This document shows, one piece after another, positions 31,488 through 42,100 of a stretch of DNA of 64,000 nt. The position numbers were made by a program, and so were the translations under genes. The stretch spans positions 17,837,501-17,901,500 of the forward strand of contig NC_068556.1 of assembly GCF_022201045.2 (NCBI RefSeq), written 5' to 3'. Below the pieces are notes generated by a model. It ran no database searches. It was not told where the DNA came from and saw only the letters and a list, made by a program, of their open reading frames with translations. This DNA comes from Citrus sinensis (taxonomy: Eukaryota; Streptophyta; Magnoliopsida; Sapindales; Rutaceae). Within the stretch, counting starts at the first letter, position 1; every line of letters starts with the position of its first letter.

Positions 31488-33799
31488 CTACACCGAGGGG
31501 GGAACGCGATCCCCAACATCCGTCTCTAGAGGGCGATCGGCAGAAGACTCCGAGGTACCCGGAATATGAGCCGCCGAAATAGGGGCATCCGAGGCGGGCA
31601 ACGACTGAGGCTGATGGGGTACCCCAGGCGACCCAGAAGGGGTACCCGACCGTGCCTGGGAAGACTTCTTCCGCTCCGCAATTGTCTTCAGAATGGCAGC
31701 CTTGTTGACGAATTTCTGCACGCGGGGTACCTCCAACGCCGGATCCACACTCCACACCTCCGTCATGATGAGTGAGAATGCATCCTCCGCCATCGTCTTT
31801 TGCCGAGATAGCAGATCCCCGTTGGTGGCCCTCAACTCCTCACAATCCTTCTCCACCCTAGCTTTCTCTCCCGATAGGCCAGCAATGCGTTCTTGCAGAG
31901 TTTTAACTTCTCGAGCGAGCTGATCCTCACGAGATTGACGGTTTTGAAGCTCACTCCTTAACTTGTCGACCTCTGACTGTGCGGCAACAAGGGAGTCGAG
32001 ATCCGGAAGGCAGTGGCTAAGGAGAAAGGATGCCTGCGGGTCATGCAAGACATGTTAAATATATGTGTATAGCGAAAAGATCAAATAAGTAAAAAAAAAA
32101 AAAAAAATGATGAAGAGTACACCCAGGGTACCCCAAGAAAGCCTACCTCTTGGGTAGCCCTAAGTGCTTGACCATAACGCTGGCTCAAGCTCATCTTGCC
32201 AACCTCTTCAGCAACCTCGGAGGTAACATTTTCAGCAGAGTAGTAAAAGTGGCGAGCCAAGTGCGAAACCTCCTTGTTAGAAGCCGGGTCTAAGTCACCC
32301 TCACGTAACTCATCGGGGAAAGTAGAAACCAGCCCGAATTTTCTCTTCTTCGAGCGAGGGGTACCCTTTGACCCGCTGTGGGAGGTACCCTGAGATTTCC
32401 CCTTTGGACCGGGAGCTCGAGGAGGTCGGGAGCCTTTCGGGGGTACCGCCGAATCCTGAGATCCGGAAGCACCGCCCACTACCGCTTGGAAGAAGGCGTC
32501 GAAAGCATCACCCGTCGATTCCATGACTGCACCCAATGCACAAAAGTTATGTTAGCTGGACAAGTACTAAGTACTGCAAAAGTAAAAATAAGAAATGGAA
32601 AGCGGAGAAGCGAAACGAAGAATGCAATAATAATGGGGTACCCCAGTCCCATAAGTAATAATAGGATACCCCCCGACACCCAAATCATACATGAGTCACC
32701 CCCAGGAGCAGATGTAGGACTTCGGTCAATCAGCCCCGCTCTCCATAATCGGCTCTCCTCCAGCACATCACTACCCCTCTGTGCACCTCGAAGCCTGTCC
32801 ATAAATTTCTTCACCTCTCTCCCCACCTCCTGAACTGGGCATGATCCTTTAGCCCATGTCACACCTGTGAAAGCATAAAGAACTCAAGGTTAGTGAGACA
32901 TTCAGGCGAAAGATTCCGATTAAAAACCATAAGTAAGGGAGATACTTACAGTCTACATTGAAGGAATGAGAAACCTCCACGGGGTCGCCCTTCTCACCTA
33001 GAGTCTCTGTCCCCCACCTACCCTCAGCGACAAACCATCCCTTTCGGTAACCCTTCTTCAAGGCGGGGTTCCCCTCAACGATGTGGCCATGATCACCCCA
33101 GGGAGAGAAGTAAGCAATGCCGGGACCCTTAGGCTTCTTGAATTGGTAAAGGCCCCTCAACTCCCGAACAGAAATGTCGCGCTTCACGACCTCCAACCAT
33201 AACACATGTAAGCCCGTCAGTGTCCTCCACCCTGGAAGGGACAGCTGCCCAGGAGCTACCCCCAAGTAATTAAACATTTTCATAAAGAATGGTTGGAGGG
33301 GCAGGCGGAGTCCTAGATCGAAGAGGTCGATATGGAGAGCAATCCCATCAGACTTTGGACACTCGGGTCGCTCATTCACATGGGGTACCCTAAGCTGGAC
33401 AGACGGAGGAATATTGTATTTGGCTCTAATTTGCTCCAACTCCCCCAAAGTAGCCCTCCTAATGCCTAGGGAAAAAGGGTTGCTAGATTTTGAAGGTGTG
33501 GCAGGGGGAGATTTAGGCGGCTGGTCCGAGGAACGAGCTGGAACCTTAGGCTTGGTTGGCTTACCCTTCTTTCGAGGATGAGGGGTAGGCCGTCTACTAG
33601 GAAAGCGTGGGCTGACACGAGGGGTACTCCTAGGAGGAGGGGGCTCAGAACGAGAATTGCAACTCCTAGAGGAATTAGGAGGGGACCGATCCCCCTCGCT
33701 GATGGAGATGTGGGAAGGGGAACCCGCAGGAGGGTTGTCAACCCTACTAGCCCCAACTTTACGTCGCTTCATCGGGGGTCCCGTGTGCTTTTTGCCCAT
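31488..33799 (-). CDS. Antisense spliced gene of the retrotransposon (gypsy-type transposon domain, coiled coil)
   Basis: Four minus-strand exons, 33799-32950, 32864-32691, 32526-32147 and 32033-31488, join in frame to 649 codons. Every intron has GT-AG ends (first donor GTAAGT) and matching phases. Residues 1-110 are basic, proline/serine-rich and disordered, with a nuclear-localisation-like KRRK at 11-14. Residues about 115-280 resemble the plant gypsy-type transposon domain (Pfam Transposase_28 type; for example LGLRLPLQPFFMKMFNYLGV). A second basic cluster (SKKRK) lies in exon 3. Exon 4 has a long charged heptad-like region, a probable coiled coil, and a P/S-rich end. Antisense extra ORFs downstream of pol are known in Tat elements such as Grande, but their role is unknown. 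All four exons are open, so the gene has not decayed. Confidence 0.82.
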
Positions 33800-33810
33800 C
33801 TACTTTTACC

Positions 33811-34010
33811 CAACAACACACCCACAAGTTCCCCAACAGCACATCCACAAGCCCCCAACAGCACATCCACAAGTTCCCCAACAGCACATCCACAAGCCCC
33901 CAACAGCACATCCACAAGTTCCCCAACAATACACCCAACGATACACCCAACAACATATCCACAAGCCCCCAACAACATATCCACAAGCCCCCAACAACAC
34001 ATCCAACAAG
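33811..34010 (+). repeat. Minisatellite upstream of the antisense start codon
   Basis: Alternating 23-bp (ccacaagttccccaacagcacat) and 22-bp (ccacaagcccccaacagcacat) units give a 45-bp higher-order period, seen at 33822, 33845, 33867, 33890 and 33912. The units then degenerate toward 34010. It lies directly upstream of the antisense gene ATG, so on the minus strand it would be 5' UTR or promoter. Confidence 0.85.
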
Positions 34011-34340
34011 CCACATGTTTTCCAAACAACAATATATCCATACCAAGCACCATCCACCACACATCAACCACCAAATGCAAACACCAACCAACAAAACAAA
34101 AAAAAAAAACAACAAAAACCAAAAACAAAATTTTCTCAGAGTATGCAAAATAGCGCCACTGTGAATGCGCCAAAGGAGGAGAAGCGAGGAGGGATACCTG
34201 TGATTCACCAATTCAACAGATCGGGATTGATAATCGCGGCGAAATGAAGCTGCAGGCAACCAAAAATAGTGGGTAAAAATATGCAAGTATAAAAACAAAA
34301 ATAAGCTTAAATATATATAGTTATTTATAAATAAATGAAT

Positions 34341-35149
34341 AAATAAAATGAAGAACGAAGAAGCTGCAGCAACCGGCGTCGGCTGTCATGGCTGCAACCA
34401 CCGAGAACCGACGCCGGAGATCACGAGAAGGATGCCGGAAACCGCCAAAGGAGGACGCCAGCCAAAAAAAAAAAAAAAAAAAAAAAAAAGAAAACGAAGA
34501 ACAGAGAAGACAACACGGAAGAGGAGACTGCAGCCACCAAACCGACGCCGGCTGTCGTGGCTGCAAGCACCGAACCGACGCCGGCTGCAACCACACCAAA
34601 CCGACGCCGGAAATCATAGAGAAAAGCACCGGTCGAAACAAAAAAAAAAAGAGAAAAATCGAGAAGCTACAGCCGCTAAACTAACGCCGGAAACCACCAA
34701 ACCGACGCCGGCTGCCGCGGCTGCAGCCACCGAACCAACGCCGGCCGCAACCACACCAAACCGACGCCGGAAATCACAGAGAAAAACACCAAGCCGAAAC
34801 GGAAAAAGAGAAGAAAAGGGAAGGAAGAGAGAAAGCACCAAGGGAAAAATAAAGAAACGATGAAGGAGGGGTTACCGTGTGTATCGCCGGACTGAGATCT
34901 CGCCGTGAGCCGCCGGAAATCGCCTTGAACCGACCAGATCTGGAGCCCAAAACCGCCACTGCAGCAGCCGAGATCCACGCCGGAAAACGTACCAGATCAA
35001 CGCCGGCCGAGAGAGAAAGAGAAAGAAGAAAGAAAGAAAAGGAAGAAGGAAAAGAGAGAAAAAGGAAGGAGAAACGTGAGAAAGAAAATGGGAAAGAAAT
35101 AAAAGAAAAAGAGTAAAGGGAGAGTAAAGCCTAGGGAAGATGAACAAGG

Positions 35150-35181
<32 letters not shown>
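34341..35181. repeat. GC-rich degenerate repeats and A-runs before the 3' LTR
   Basis: Repeated words accgacgccgg, ggctgcaacca and gccggaaatca form degenerate tandem units of roughly 100-230 bp between 34370 and 34790. Long A-runs (34467-34490, 35153-35182) interrupt them. Low-complexity frames on both strands (K/E-rich on plus, FFFF on minus) are not genes. A TATA-like stretch on the minus strand near 34310-34330 could start the antisense transcript. Confidence 0.75.
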
Positions 35182-35186
<5 letters not shown>

Positions 35187-36204
35187 GCCACGTGTCAGCC
35201 AATGGAATGATATCAGCACAATCGGAGGTACCCTACATAATCCGAGGTGCCCGACATGACTTGAGGTACCCCGTATAAATAGAGGTACCCTGCACAATTA
35301 GAGGTATCCCACACAAATAGAGGTACCCCATACAAATAGAGGTACCCCATACAAATAGAGGTATCCCATACAGATAGGGGTACCCTGCGTAATAGGGGGT
35401 ACCCCATGTAATTCGAGGTACCCGGCAAAGCGGATGCAAGAGAATCCACCGAAAATATCCGCCATGAGAAACGTCTCCGCCTCCTAAAAGATATCATTTG
35501 ATTTTGTCAGAATTAAGAATCAAAAGCGACGTGCTAAAAGGAGGGACAGCCGTCTGCTACCTCTGCCAAAAGTGAAGGACACTGTCCCAAGGACAGTGGT
35601 CCCTAGCCGCCTACCCGACAGCTACTGCAGAGGTACCCTGGACCACTCTCCAGCGCACGCCACGTTTCCAAAAGATGAGATACGCCGCGAACATGCACAT
35701 AACGGCCCCAAGAATCATAAAAGCGGTAAAAGGACGTTAGCCAAAAAGGGTATGCCACGTGGCAGCTAAGGTACTCCATATATAAAGGCGCCTAGGTTTC
35801 ATTCTCCATCATGCTCTCATTCGCCCAAAAACACTCACACTCCAAAAAAAAGGTTTTCTTCAACCTTAAACCCTAATTTACAGAGGGCTAGCTAGCTCAC
35901 TTTGCAATAAAAGCTTGAGTTTGCTAACTTGAGCGTCGGAGTGTGAACGCCGGGGTACCCCTGGCTTCACCTCTAACCTCTATTTCATTGTTTTGCAGGC
36001 GTGAAGCTCATTTTGAAGGATACCTCTCTTGTTTCTGATCTTCCACCATTGTTACCACTCTCTCTCCCTTTCTCACCTCCCCGCATTTCAGATACACCGC
36101 ACCGCACACAATAAACTAGTGAGGTACCCCATCTCCCCCAAAAATATAAATTCATTGTTGAAGATTGATTTTGGATTTTCCTACCCCAAAATCAGTTGAA
36201 AACA
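35182..36204 (+). repeat. 3' LTR of the Tat-like element, 5'-truncated by 28 bp
   Basis: Aligns without gaps to 23432-24454 (constant offset 11,750). The first 28 bp of the 5' LTR (23404-23431) are absent and replaced by a run of about 30 A. The usual polypurine tract is not recognisable apart from that A-run. Includes the 19-bp array (35225-35433) and TATA box (about 35780-35789). Confidence 0.95.
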
Positions 36205-36209
36205 GTTGG

Positions 36210-39186
36210 CATTGCTTTTTGGAAATTTTCACCACATAACAGGCCATATATGACAGATTTATAGTTAATCAATGATGAAAAAATGCCCACAAATTATTGC
36301 ATATTAGTTTAGGAACAATTTTAACTTTTTTTTTTTTTAATTTTAGAATGACTTCACCTTCATTATGAAAAAGTAAATCATTTAGTTCTTGACATGCTTT
36401 AATGAAGATACAAGATACTGTGAACTATTTGAATGTGCAAACATAGCCCAATGCTTTTGGTCAATCATAATAATTAAATGTATGTTTATGTGTTAAAATT
36501 TTAGTGAATGTCTTTCCTTTAATATTTAATGTTAAATGTGCTTTACGGAGAAAAAAATCAAAAGTGATAATCAAAGAACTCGTTAGTAATTTTGTTTTTT
36601 TTTATTAATGTTAAGATGTATATGGGTTAAATTTTGTTTTTTTAATTAAAATAAGAAAAAAAGAAACTATATATTTCAAAATTATTTAAAAAAAGATAGC
36701 TTACTGACTTACTGTGTTTGTATGAAAATGTGATTAATAAATAAATACTTTTTCCAAATCCGTTTTCATCTCCCAAACGAGTCCTAGCACCTCAAATTGA
36801 ACATTAGGCTTTTACTCTTATTTGCACCTTAACATTCACTGAAGATTAACAAGAGCTTTTCCTAGAAGCTGATTTGAGAATTACTTTTCCTAGAAGTTGC
36901 TTTTGGATGATGGCATCCAGTGAGAGAAACAAAAGCTTTCTCGACATTTTTGTGTATTAAATTTAGCTGTAAAAGTCATTCAACAATTGCACTGTAATAA
37001 ATCTTACCTGATAAGCATGACTTAATGTTATTAAAAATAATAGATGTGTTATCATATGCTTGTGGTTATCCACCATAATAGAATCAAGTTGGCTCATCGT
37101 TAAGATTTGATTAGCAGATATCTAATGAAATAATCGCTGGAATTGAAATCTTATTCAAAGAGAAAGATCTCAAATATCTTATCAGTGTATTAAATAAGAC
37201 AACTAGTAAAAGATCTTTATTTGTGGTCCGATAATGTTGTAATTGTGGTACCGTGCCACAGTTGCAACCAACCATTAAATCCACTTGGATGAGGGGTGCA
37301 ACAATAAATCTAAGTGGATCTAATAACTGATTGTAACTGTGACACGGTACCACAATTGCAATAAAGTCAAGTCCCTTTATTTGATGATAAAATAAAATAA
37401 CTAATAAAAGACCTTTATTTGATGATATTGAATCAGCGAAAGCCAATATAGATTTGGAAGGTATTAAATTAAAGTAGATTAAGAGCTTACTCCACTTGTG
37501 ATGGAGTCTAATTCATTTAATGTTATTAGCATCATGTCAGGAAAAATTAGTAGCAATTTGGAGATTAGTGGGGTTATATATGATATCAAGGCTCTTATTT
37601 GGAATAGTAGTTTTTTTTTTTTTTTTTTTTTTATAACATGAACCTAAGGTCTTGTAACTCAGTGGCTCACTAAGCTGACTCGATCGACCAACATGGAAGA
37701 TAATTATAATTTTGGGTGGCGCACTTAAAATTCTTCATCAGTTGATCTACGAAGTTGCATTTTTTTGAGACATAAAAAAATGGTGTTTTTTTTTTCAAAT
37801 TTCGATCATAGTTTTTGGATTTAAGTAAACATAGTTATTTCTAGCGAATTGAAATTTTTTTAGGCGAATCTAGTATATCAATTATCAAATGAATAGAACT
37901 GAAAATTTAGATCAAAATGATGAGATTCACGCACTACAAAATAGTTTTTCCCTATTATTGGCACTGGCTACGACGGCGGATAAGAGAGTTTTATTTTTGC
38001 TATTTTAAATAAATTTTTTAAATTAAAGTGATAATAAGTTTGATTAAATAAACATTTTGTGTTAAACAATATAGTTTATTTGAAAACAAATTTAAAATAA
38101 ATATAATTAGTTAAATATTAAAAATTAGTGACAAGTATTAAAAGCCAAAGGTTAAAATTGTCCAAATAAAAATTTGTAATTCATTTCTCTCAAGATTTTT
38201 TTTTACCATAGTGACCAATGTTCTCCTATCCTTTTCGGATAAAGATCATCTTTTGATCTGATCTCTCATAAGTTTTTAAAAAATCTTGTGTCACGTGTCT
38301 TTAAGTAATAGTATTTGAGTAGGATTTAATTTCTTCATTTTCTTTATTTATTAACTACCAATCACTTACATATATTTTTACACAGGAAGAGATCAAAATC
38401 ATAAGAGAATCTTAATCCTATTCTTTGCCTTCTTCTCTTTTCATTAACTTTCAAAAGAAAAAAAAAATAACACATAAATAAGCGGTAACAGCATAAAAAA
38501 TAATGATGATAATAATAATAATAACAAATAAACGGTAACAAACAATGACATCGCTAATTGTGTTTCATTTCCAAATTTCAAGCAAATTCTTGTTACCCTA
38601 ATCTAACCGAATTGTGTTTATGTTCCACCCTTGTGTTTCACAATTGTGTTAGTGGATGATTATGATTTAAATATATATATTTTTTAATTTATTAATCAAT
38701 AATCATATTAAAATAATTTGTTCAGATGAAGATATAAACAGGATTGGATCTTAATCCTTCACAATCCGATCATTTTTCTTCCGCGTGTAGCAACGCTATT
38801 GGTCTTAATCAAACCCAACATAAAATCTGAGCCGTTGCCAATAAAATAAGGATCCAAGGGCCCCCCAAGCTCTCGTAAAATAATATGAATTCAGTTTTGG
38901 TATCACATTTAATATTCCTGATTCCTCCCAAACCTCCCCTTCTTACAAGACCGTTGTCGGTCTTTTGTCCCACTACTTCCGTTCCGTTTCGTTTCCACCG
39001 ACTCAAAATTTTCTCTTTTTCGTTTTTTACTTTTCTTCTCTTTCTCTCTCCTTAAAACACTCACACATTACGCATCGATACACATTAACGAAAACTACCA
39101 TTGAAGCTGACGCTACCGTTGTTTCTAATCATTGTCTTATTTATTTATTTTCTCAAAAAACTAGAAAAATTAAAAAAAAAAATAAA
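36210..39186. other. Intergenic region between the retrotransposon and the TLDc gene
   Basis: About 3 kb of AT-rich DNA with T-runs (37613-37632) and a small hairpin element at 37235-37362. There is a degenerate sequence near 37655 (cttgtaactcagtggctcactaa) that might be a SINE-like fragment. No gene seen. The right end should be the TLDc gene promoter and 5' UTR. Confidence 0.45.
37235..37362. repeat. Small inverted repeat (foldback)
   Basis: gtaattgtggtaccgtgccacagttgcaa near 37235 is inverted in ttgtaactgtgacacggtaccacaattgca near 37330-37360. The inner arms (aaatccacttggat / atctaagtggat) also pair. It may be a MITE remnant. Direct copies of aactaataaaaga-ctttatttg flank it on both sides. 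Confidence 0.7.
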
Positions 39187-42100
39187 ATGTATTCGATTAA
39201 AGAAAAAGTAACGGAGAAGCTATCTCGTCTCTTCGCTGATTCTCCCAATAATTCCGTTTCTTCTCCCTACGACGATCCTCAGGTACTCTTTTTTTTTTTT
39301 TTAAATCAGTTCAGCGATCTCTTCGTTTATTTCACGTATTACGTTTTTTAAATAATTGAGCTGCTTTTATTTTATTTTTTTATTTTTGTCGGTGTATAAT
39401 GTAAGATCTGATTGAATTTAAACAATGTGGATGAGAAGCTGACTTTACTGTTGATTGACATGTGCCTAGGAATGCTTTTTTTAAGTTGATATTGATAATA
39501 TAAATTGAATTTGGAAAAATAAAAAATTAAAACTTCAATTTTATGTCAAAATTATGGATAAACTTCTTTTCATTTGCCTTTTGAAATTAGTTTCATGATT
39601 ATACAGTTAGGAATTTAGTTTCAAGGCCTGAATGTGATTCGATTTTCGTACCATTTTGTGATTCTGATGATATCTGTTTATTATTGTTTTAAAATAATAT
39701 GGAAAAGGGAAAAAAATATATATGCATTTGTCACGATCCAATTTACAGTTTCTTACATTACAACATTTTGTGAATGATTTATTTTTGTTGGTCGCTAAAT
39801 TTGGAAATTCTTGTGATGTGTGCGAATATCATATTAACTAATAAAGCGTACTTACACTCAAAATTGTCATGCATGATGTTAAAAGTGGAAGTAAGGAGAT
39901 CCATTTGTTTCTTGGGAATGTAATTTCAAAGTCCTTAGCTTGTAACAAAAGATGCAGAGACTTTAGTCTGTTTAATGGCAGTTGGTCCTTAATCACAGCA
40001 GTGGGGTTAATAATCTTAAACGTGTCATTTTTGTATGTAGCAAACAACATAGTTCAAGTTTACTAGATACAAATGAAACTCATATATGTACATGCTTATG
40101 CATTTTTTTCTTTTCTATGAATGTATATGCACATTTGTACATATGCAAGTACATAAGAATATGTATACAAATGGCATAGAGAAAACCAAACTTACCAAGT
40201 TATGGAAGTATGCCATCCATTTTAGTTAAGAGGGCCTTTTCTTTTCCTTTTGGGATTATAAACATTAAAAAATTTATTGTCTTACTTTTGTTTTATTGTT
40301 TTTTCTTGTTTTCACGGATTGTAATGGGAGAGATGTTGTATATTTGACTGGTAGTAATTTGTGTTGTTATGATTTTTAAATGTCTAGGCCAGGTCATACT
40401 CTAAAGGGGGGAAATCCTTGACGTCATTTTTTTCCTTCATCAGCCCTTTGGCTAGTTCTGATGGATCTAAAACAAGCCAAAAGCACCGTGAACTTAAAAA
40501 ACTTCGATCAATTCCTTGCAGACAAATTAGTGACGATTTTGATCAGAAAATTGAACCCGCGGATATCTTTGAAGAATGCAGGACCGCATGTAGCCCAGGT
40601 ATACAGAATAATGAAAATAGTCCATTAAGCATGAACAAGCAAGGTAGTGTTAGTGTTGATGATGATGACAAGGACTGTGCATGCGGAAGTACTAGTAGTG
40701 ATTCTGATGCATATGCCGAAGCAACTGACCTACCTAGTCCGACAAAGCTTTTATCTAATGTAAGGGAAGACTCTGTTTTTATTACCTCAGAATTATATGA
40801 ATTCTTGCAGTCATCCATCCCTAATCTTGTCAAAGGCTGCCAGTGGGTTTTATTGTATAGGTAAGTCTTGCTAAAATTCAGCTTTTTGTGATTGGCCCTT
40901 TGTTCTATTATCTGGACTTTGATTCAGTATTAATTCTTTCGAATGAAGGGCAGTACTTTGAAACATGGCATATCACTCCGTACTCTTATTCGCAAGAGTG
41001 CTGACCTTTCTGGTCCTTGCTTGTTGGTATGTTAGTGTCTCTTTCTACTGAGTTCTCGTAACACAAAGTTAATGATGTGGTCATCTGAAAGTATTCAGTA
41101 ATTAGATATGCGCATTTTGCTTTGATATTTCTAGGTCGTTGGAGATAGGCAAGGTGCTGTATTTGGTGGGTTGCTAGAATGCCCTTTGAAACCCACCCCA
41201 AAGAGAAAGTATCAAGTAAGTTAATATGTTTTCACTGTTACAAACCTAATTTACATTGCATGTGCTCTTGAGGTTTACTTTGCTCTTTTGCATGCCTGGC
41301 GTGTTTCTGTGCACTGTTATCTTGCTTGATTACAATTTTGTGAAATCTCTTTACCAAATTTTTCTCTGTTTTGGTGATAGGGGACAAACCAAACATTTGT
41401 ATTCACAACAATATATGGGGAACCAAGGCTCTTTAGACCAACTGGTAAGCATTTTCATCTACTTTTTGCTTAGTGCATAATCTTTTCCCAAAGCTCCTCA
41501 GAAGTACATGTTGAATTAATGAAAAACATATGGATGAGTAGATGCCATTTATCACCTTAGACAGCAAGATTTTGGTAGGCTGTGGAGCATAACATTAAAA
41601 CTTTTCTTCAGGAATGTTATGGTCAGTTCTCTTGTATAAAGCACTAGGATGCCTTAGTTCTCTTGTATAAAGCACTAGGATGCCAATAATATCCATTGCC
41701 ATCTTAGTCACTTTTTCAGAACTTCATTTCGCAGAGGTGTTCTTTTTGTACCTACTCTTTGCATTGGCCTTGTAATGAATGAGTATCCTATCATGCCGTG
41801 TATGGTAAGGTAAAATTAATACATTTGTGGAAGCTTGGAAATTATATCATGTTAAACTGATGGTTAAAAAAGCAGGGAACAGCATGTGTTTTCTGTCCAT
41901 CCATGTGATCAGCCATTGAAAATGTTTTTAACACGACAATGGAAGAGTAGGATTGTTCTTAAAAAAGACTCTTAACCACAGTTATGCTTTCTTTGTAAGT
42001 CAACACCCCCATATATAAAATTTTAACTAACCCTTTTCAGTGATGGCCAAAGTTCGATCTTACTATTGTAATTTAAAAGAATTGATCAAGTTAATAAATC

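Larger units (their letters stand above)
23404..36204 (+). mobile_element. Complete Tat-like Ty3/gypsy LTR retrotransposon, 12.8 kb
   Basis: It starts tgtttgaggg and ends gttgaaaaca, flanked by gttgg at 23399-23403 and 36205-36209. The order is 5' LTR, PBS, one gag-pro-RT-RNaseH-INT frame, a 1-kb spacer, an antisense multi-exon gene, tandem-repeat and GC-rich non-coding DNA, an A-run, and 3' LTR. The chromodomain-free pol, an extra RNase H domain before integrase and an antisense ORF downstream of pol fit the Tat lineage (Grande/RIRE2-like). The LTRs differ at two positions only, so insertion is recent. GGTACC is scattered through the whole element. Confidence 0.95.

Noticed and set aside
33657-34247. 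Open frames on both strands across the minisatellite (HKPPTAHPQV repeats; CCWGLVDMLL repeats)
   Set aside because: All frames stay open because of the repeat composition. The region lies upstream of the antisense ATG and shows no protein-like constraint.
34348-35116. K/E/R-rich and F/L-rich frames before the 3' LTR
   Set aside because: Low-complexity translation of A-runs and gccgg repeats.
23404-36204. CRISPR-like array interpretation of the regular 19-bp units
   Set aside because: Units are contiguous tandem variants with no repeat-spacer structure, in a eukaryotic LTR.
37613-37740. T-run followed by cttgtaactcagtggctcactaagc, possible SINE on the minus strand; similar case at 58120-58250
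   Set aside because: The poly-A-like tail and box-like words are suggestive, but I could not find clear A and B boxes at proper spacing or target duplications.
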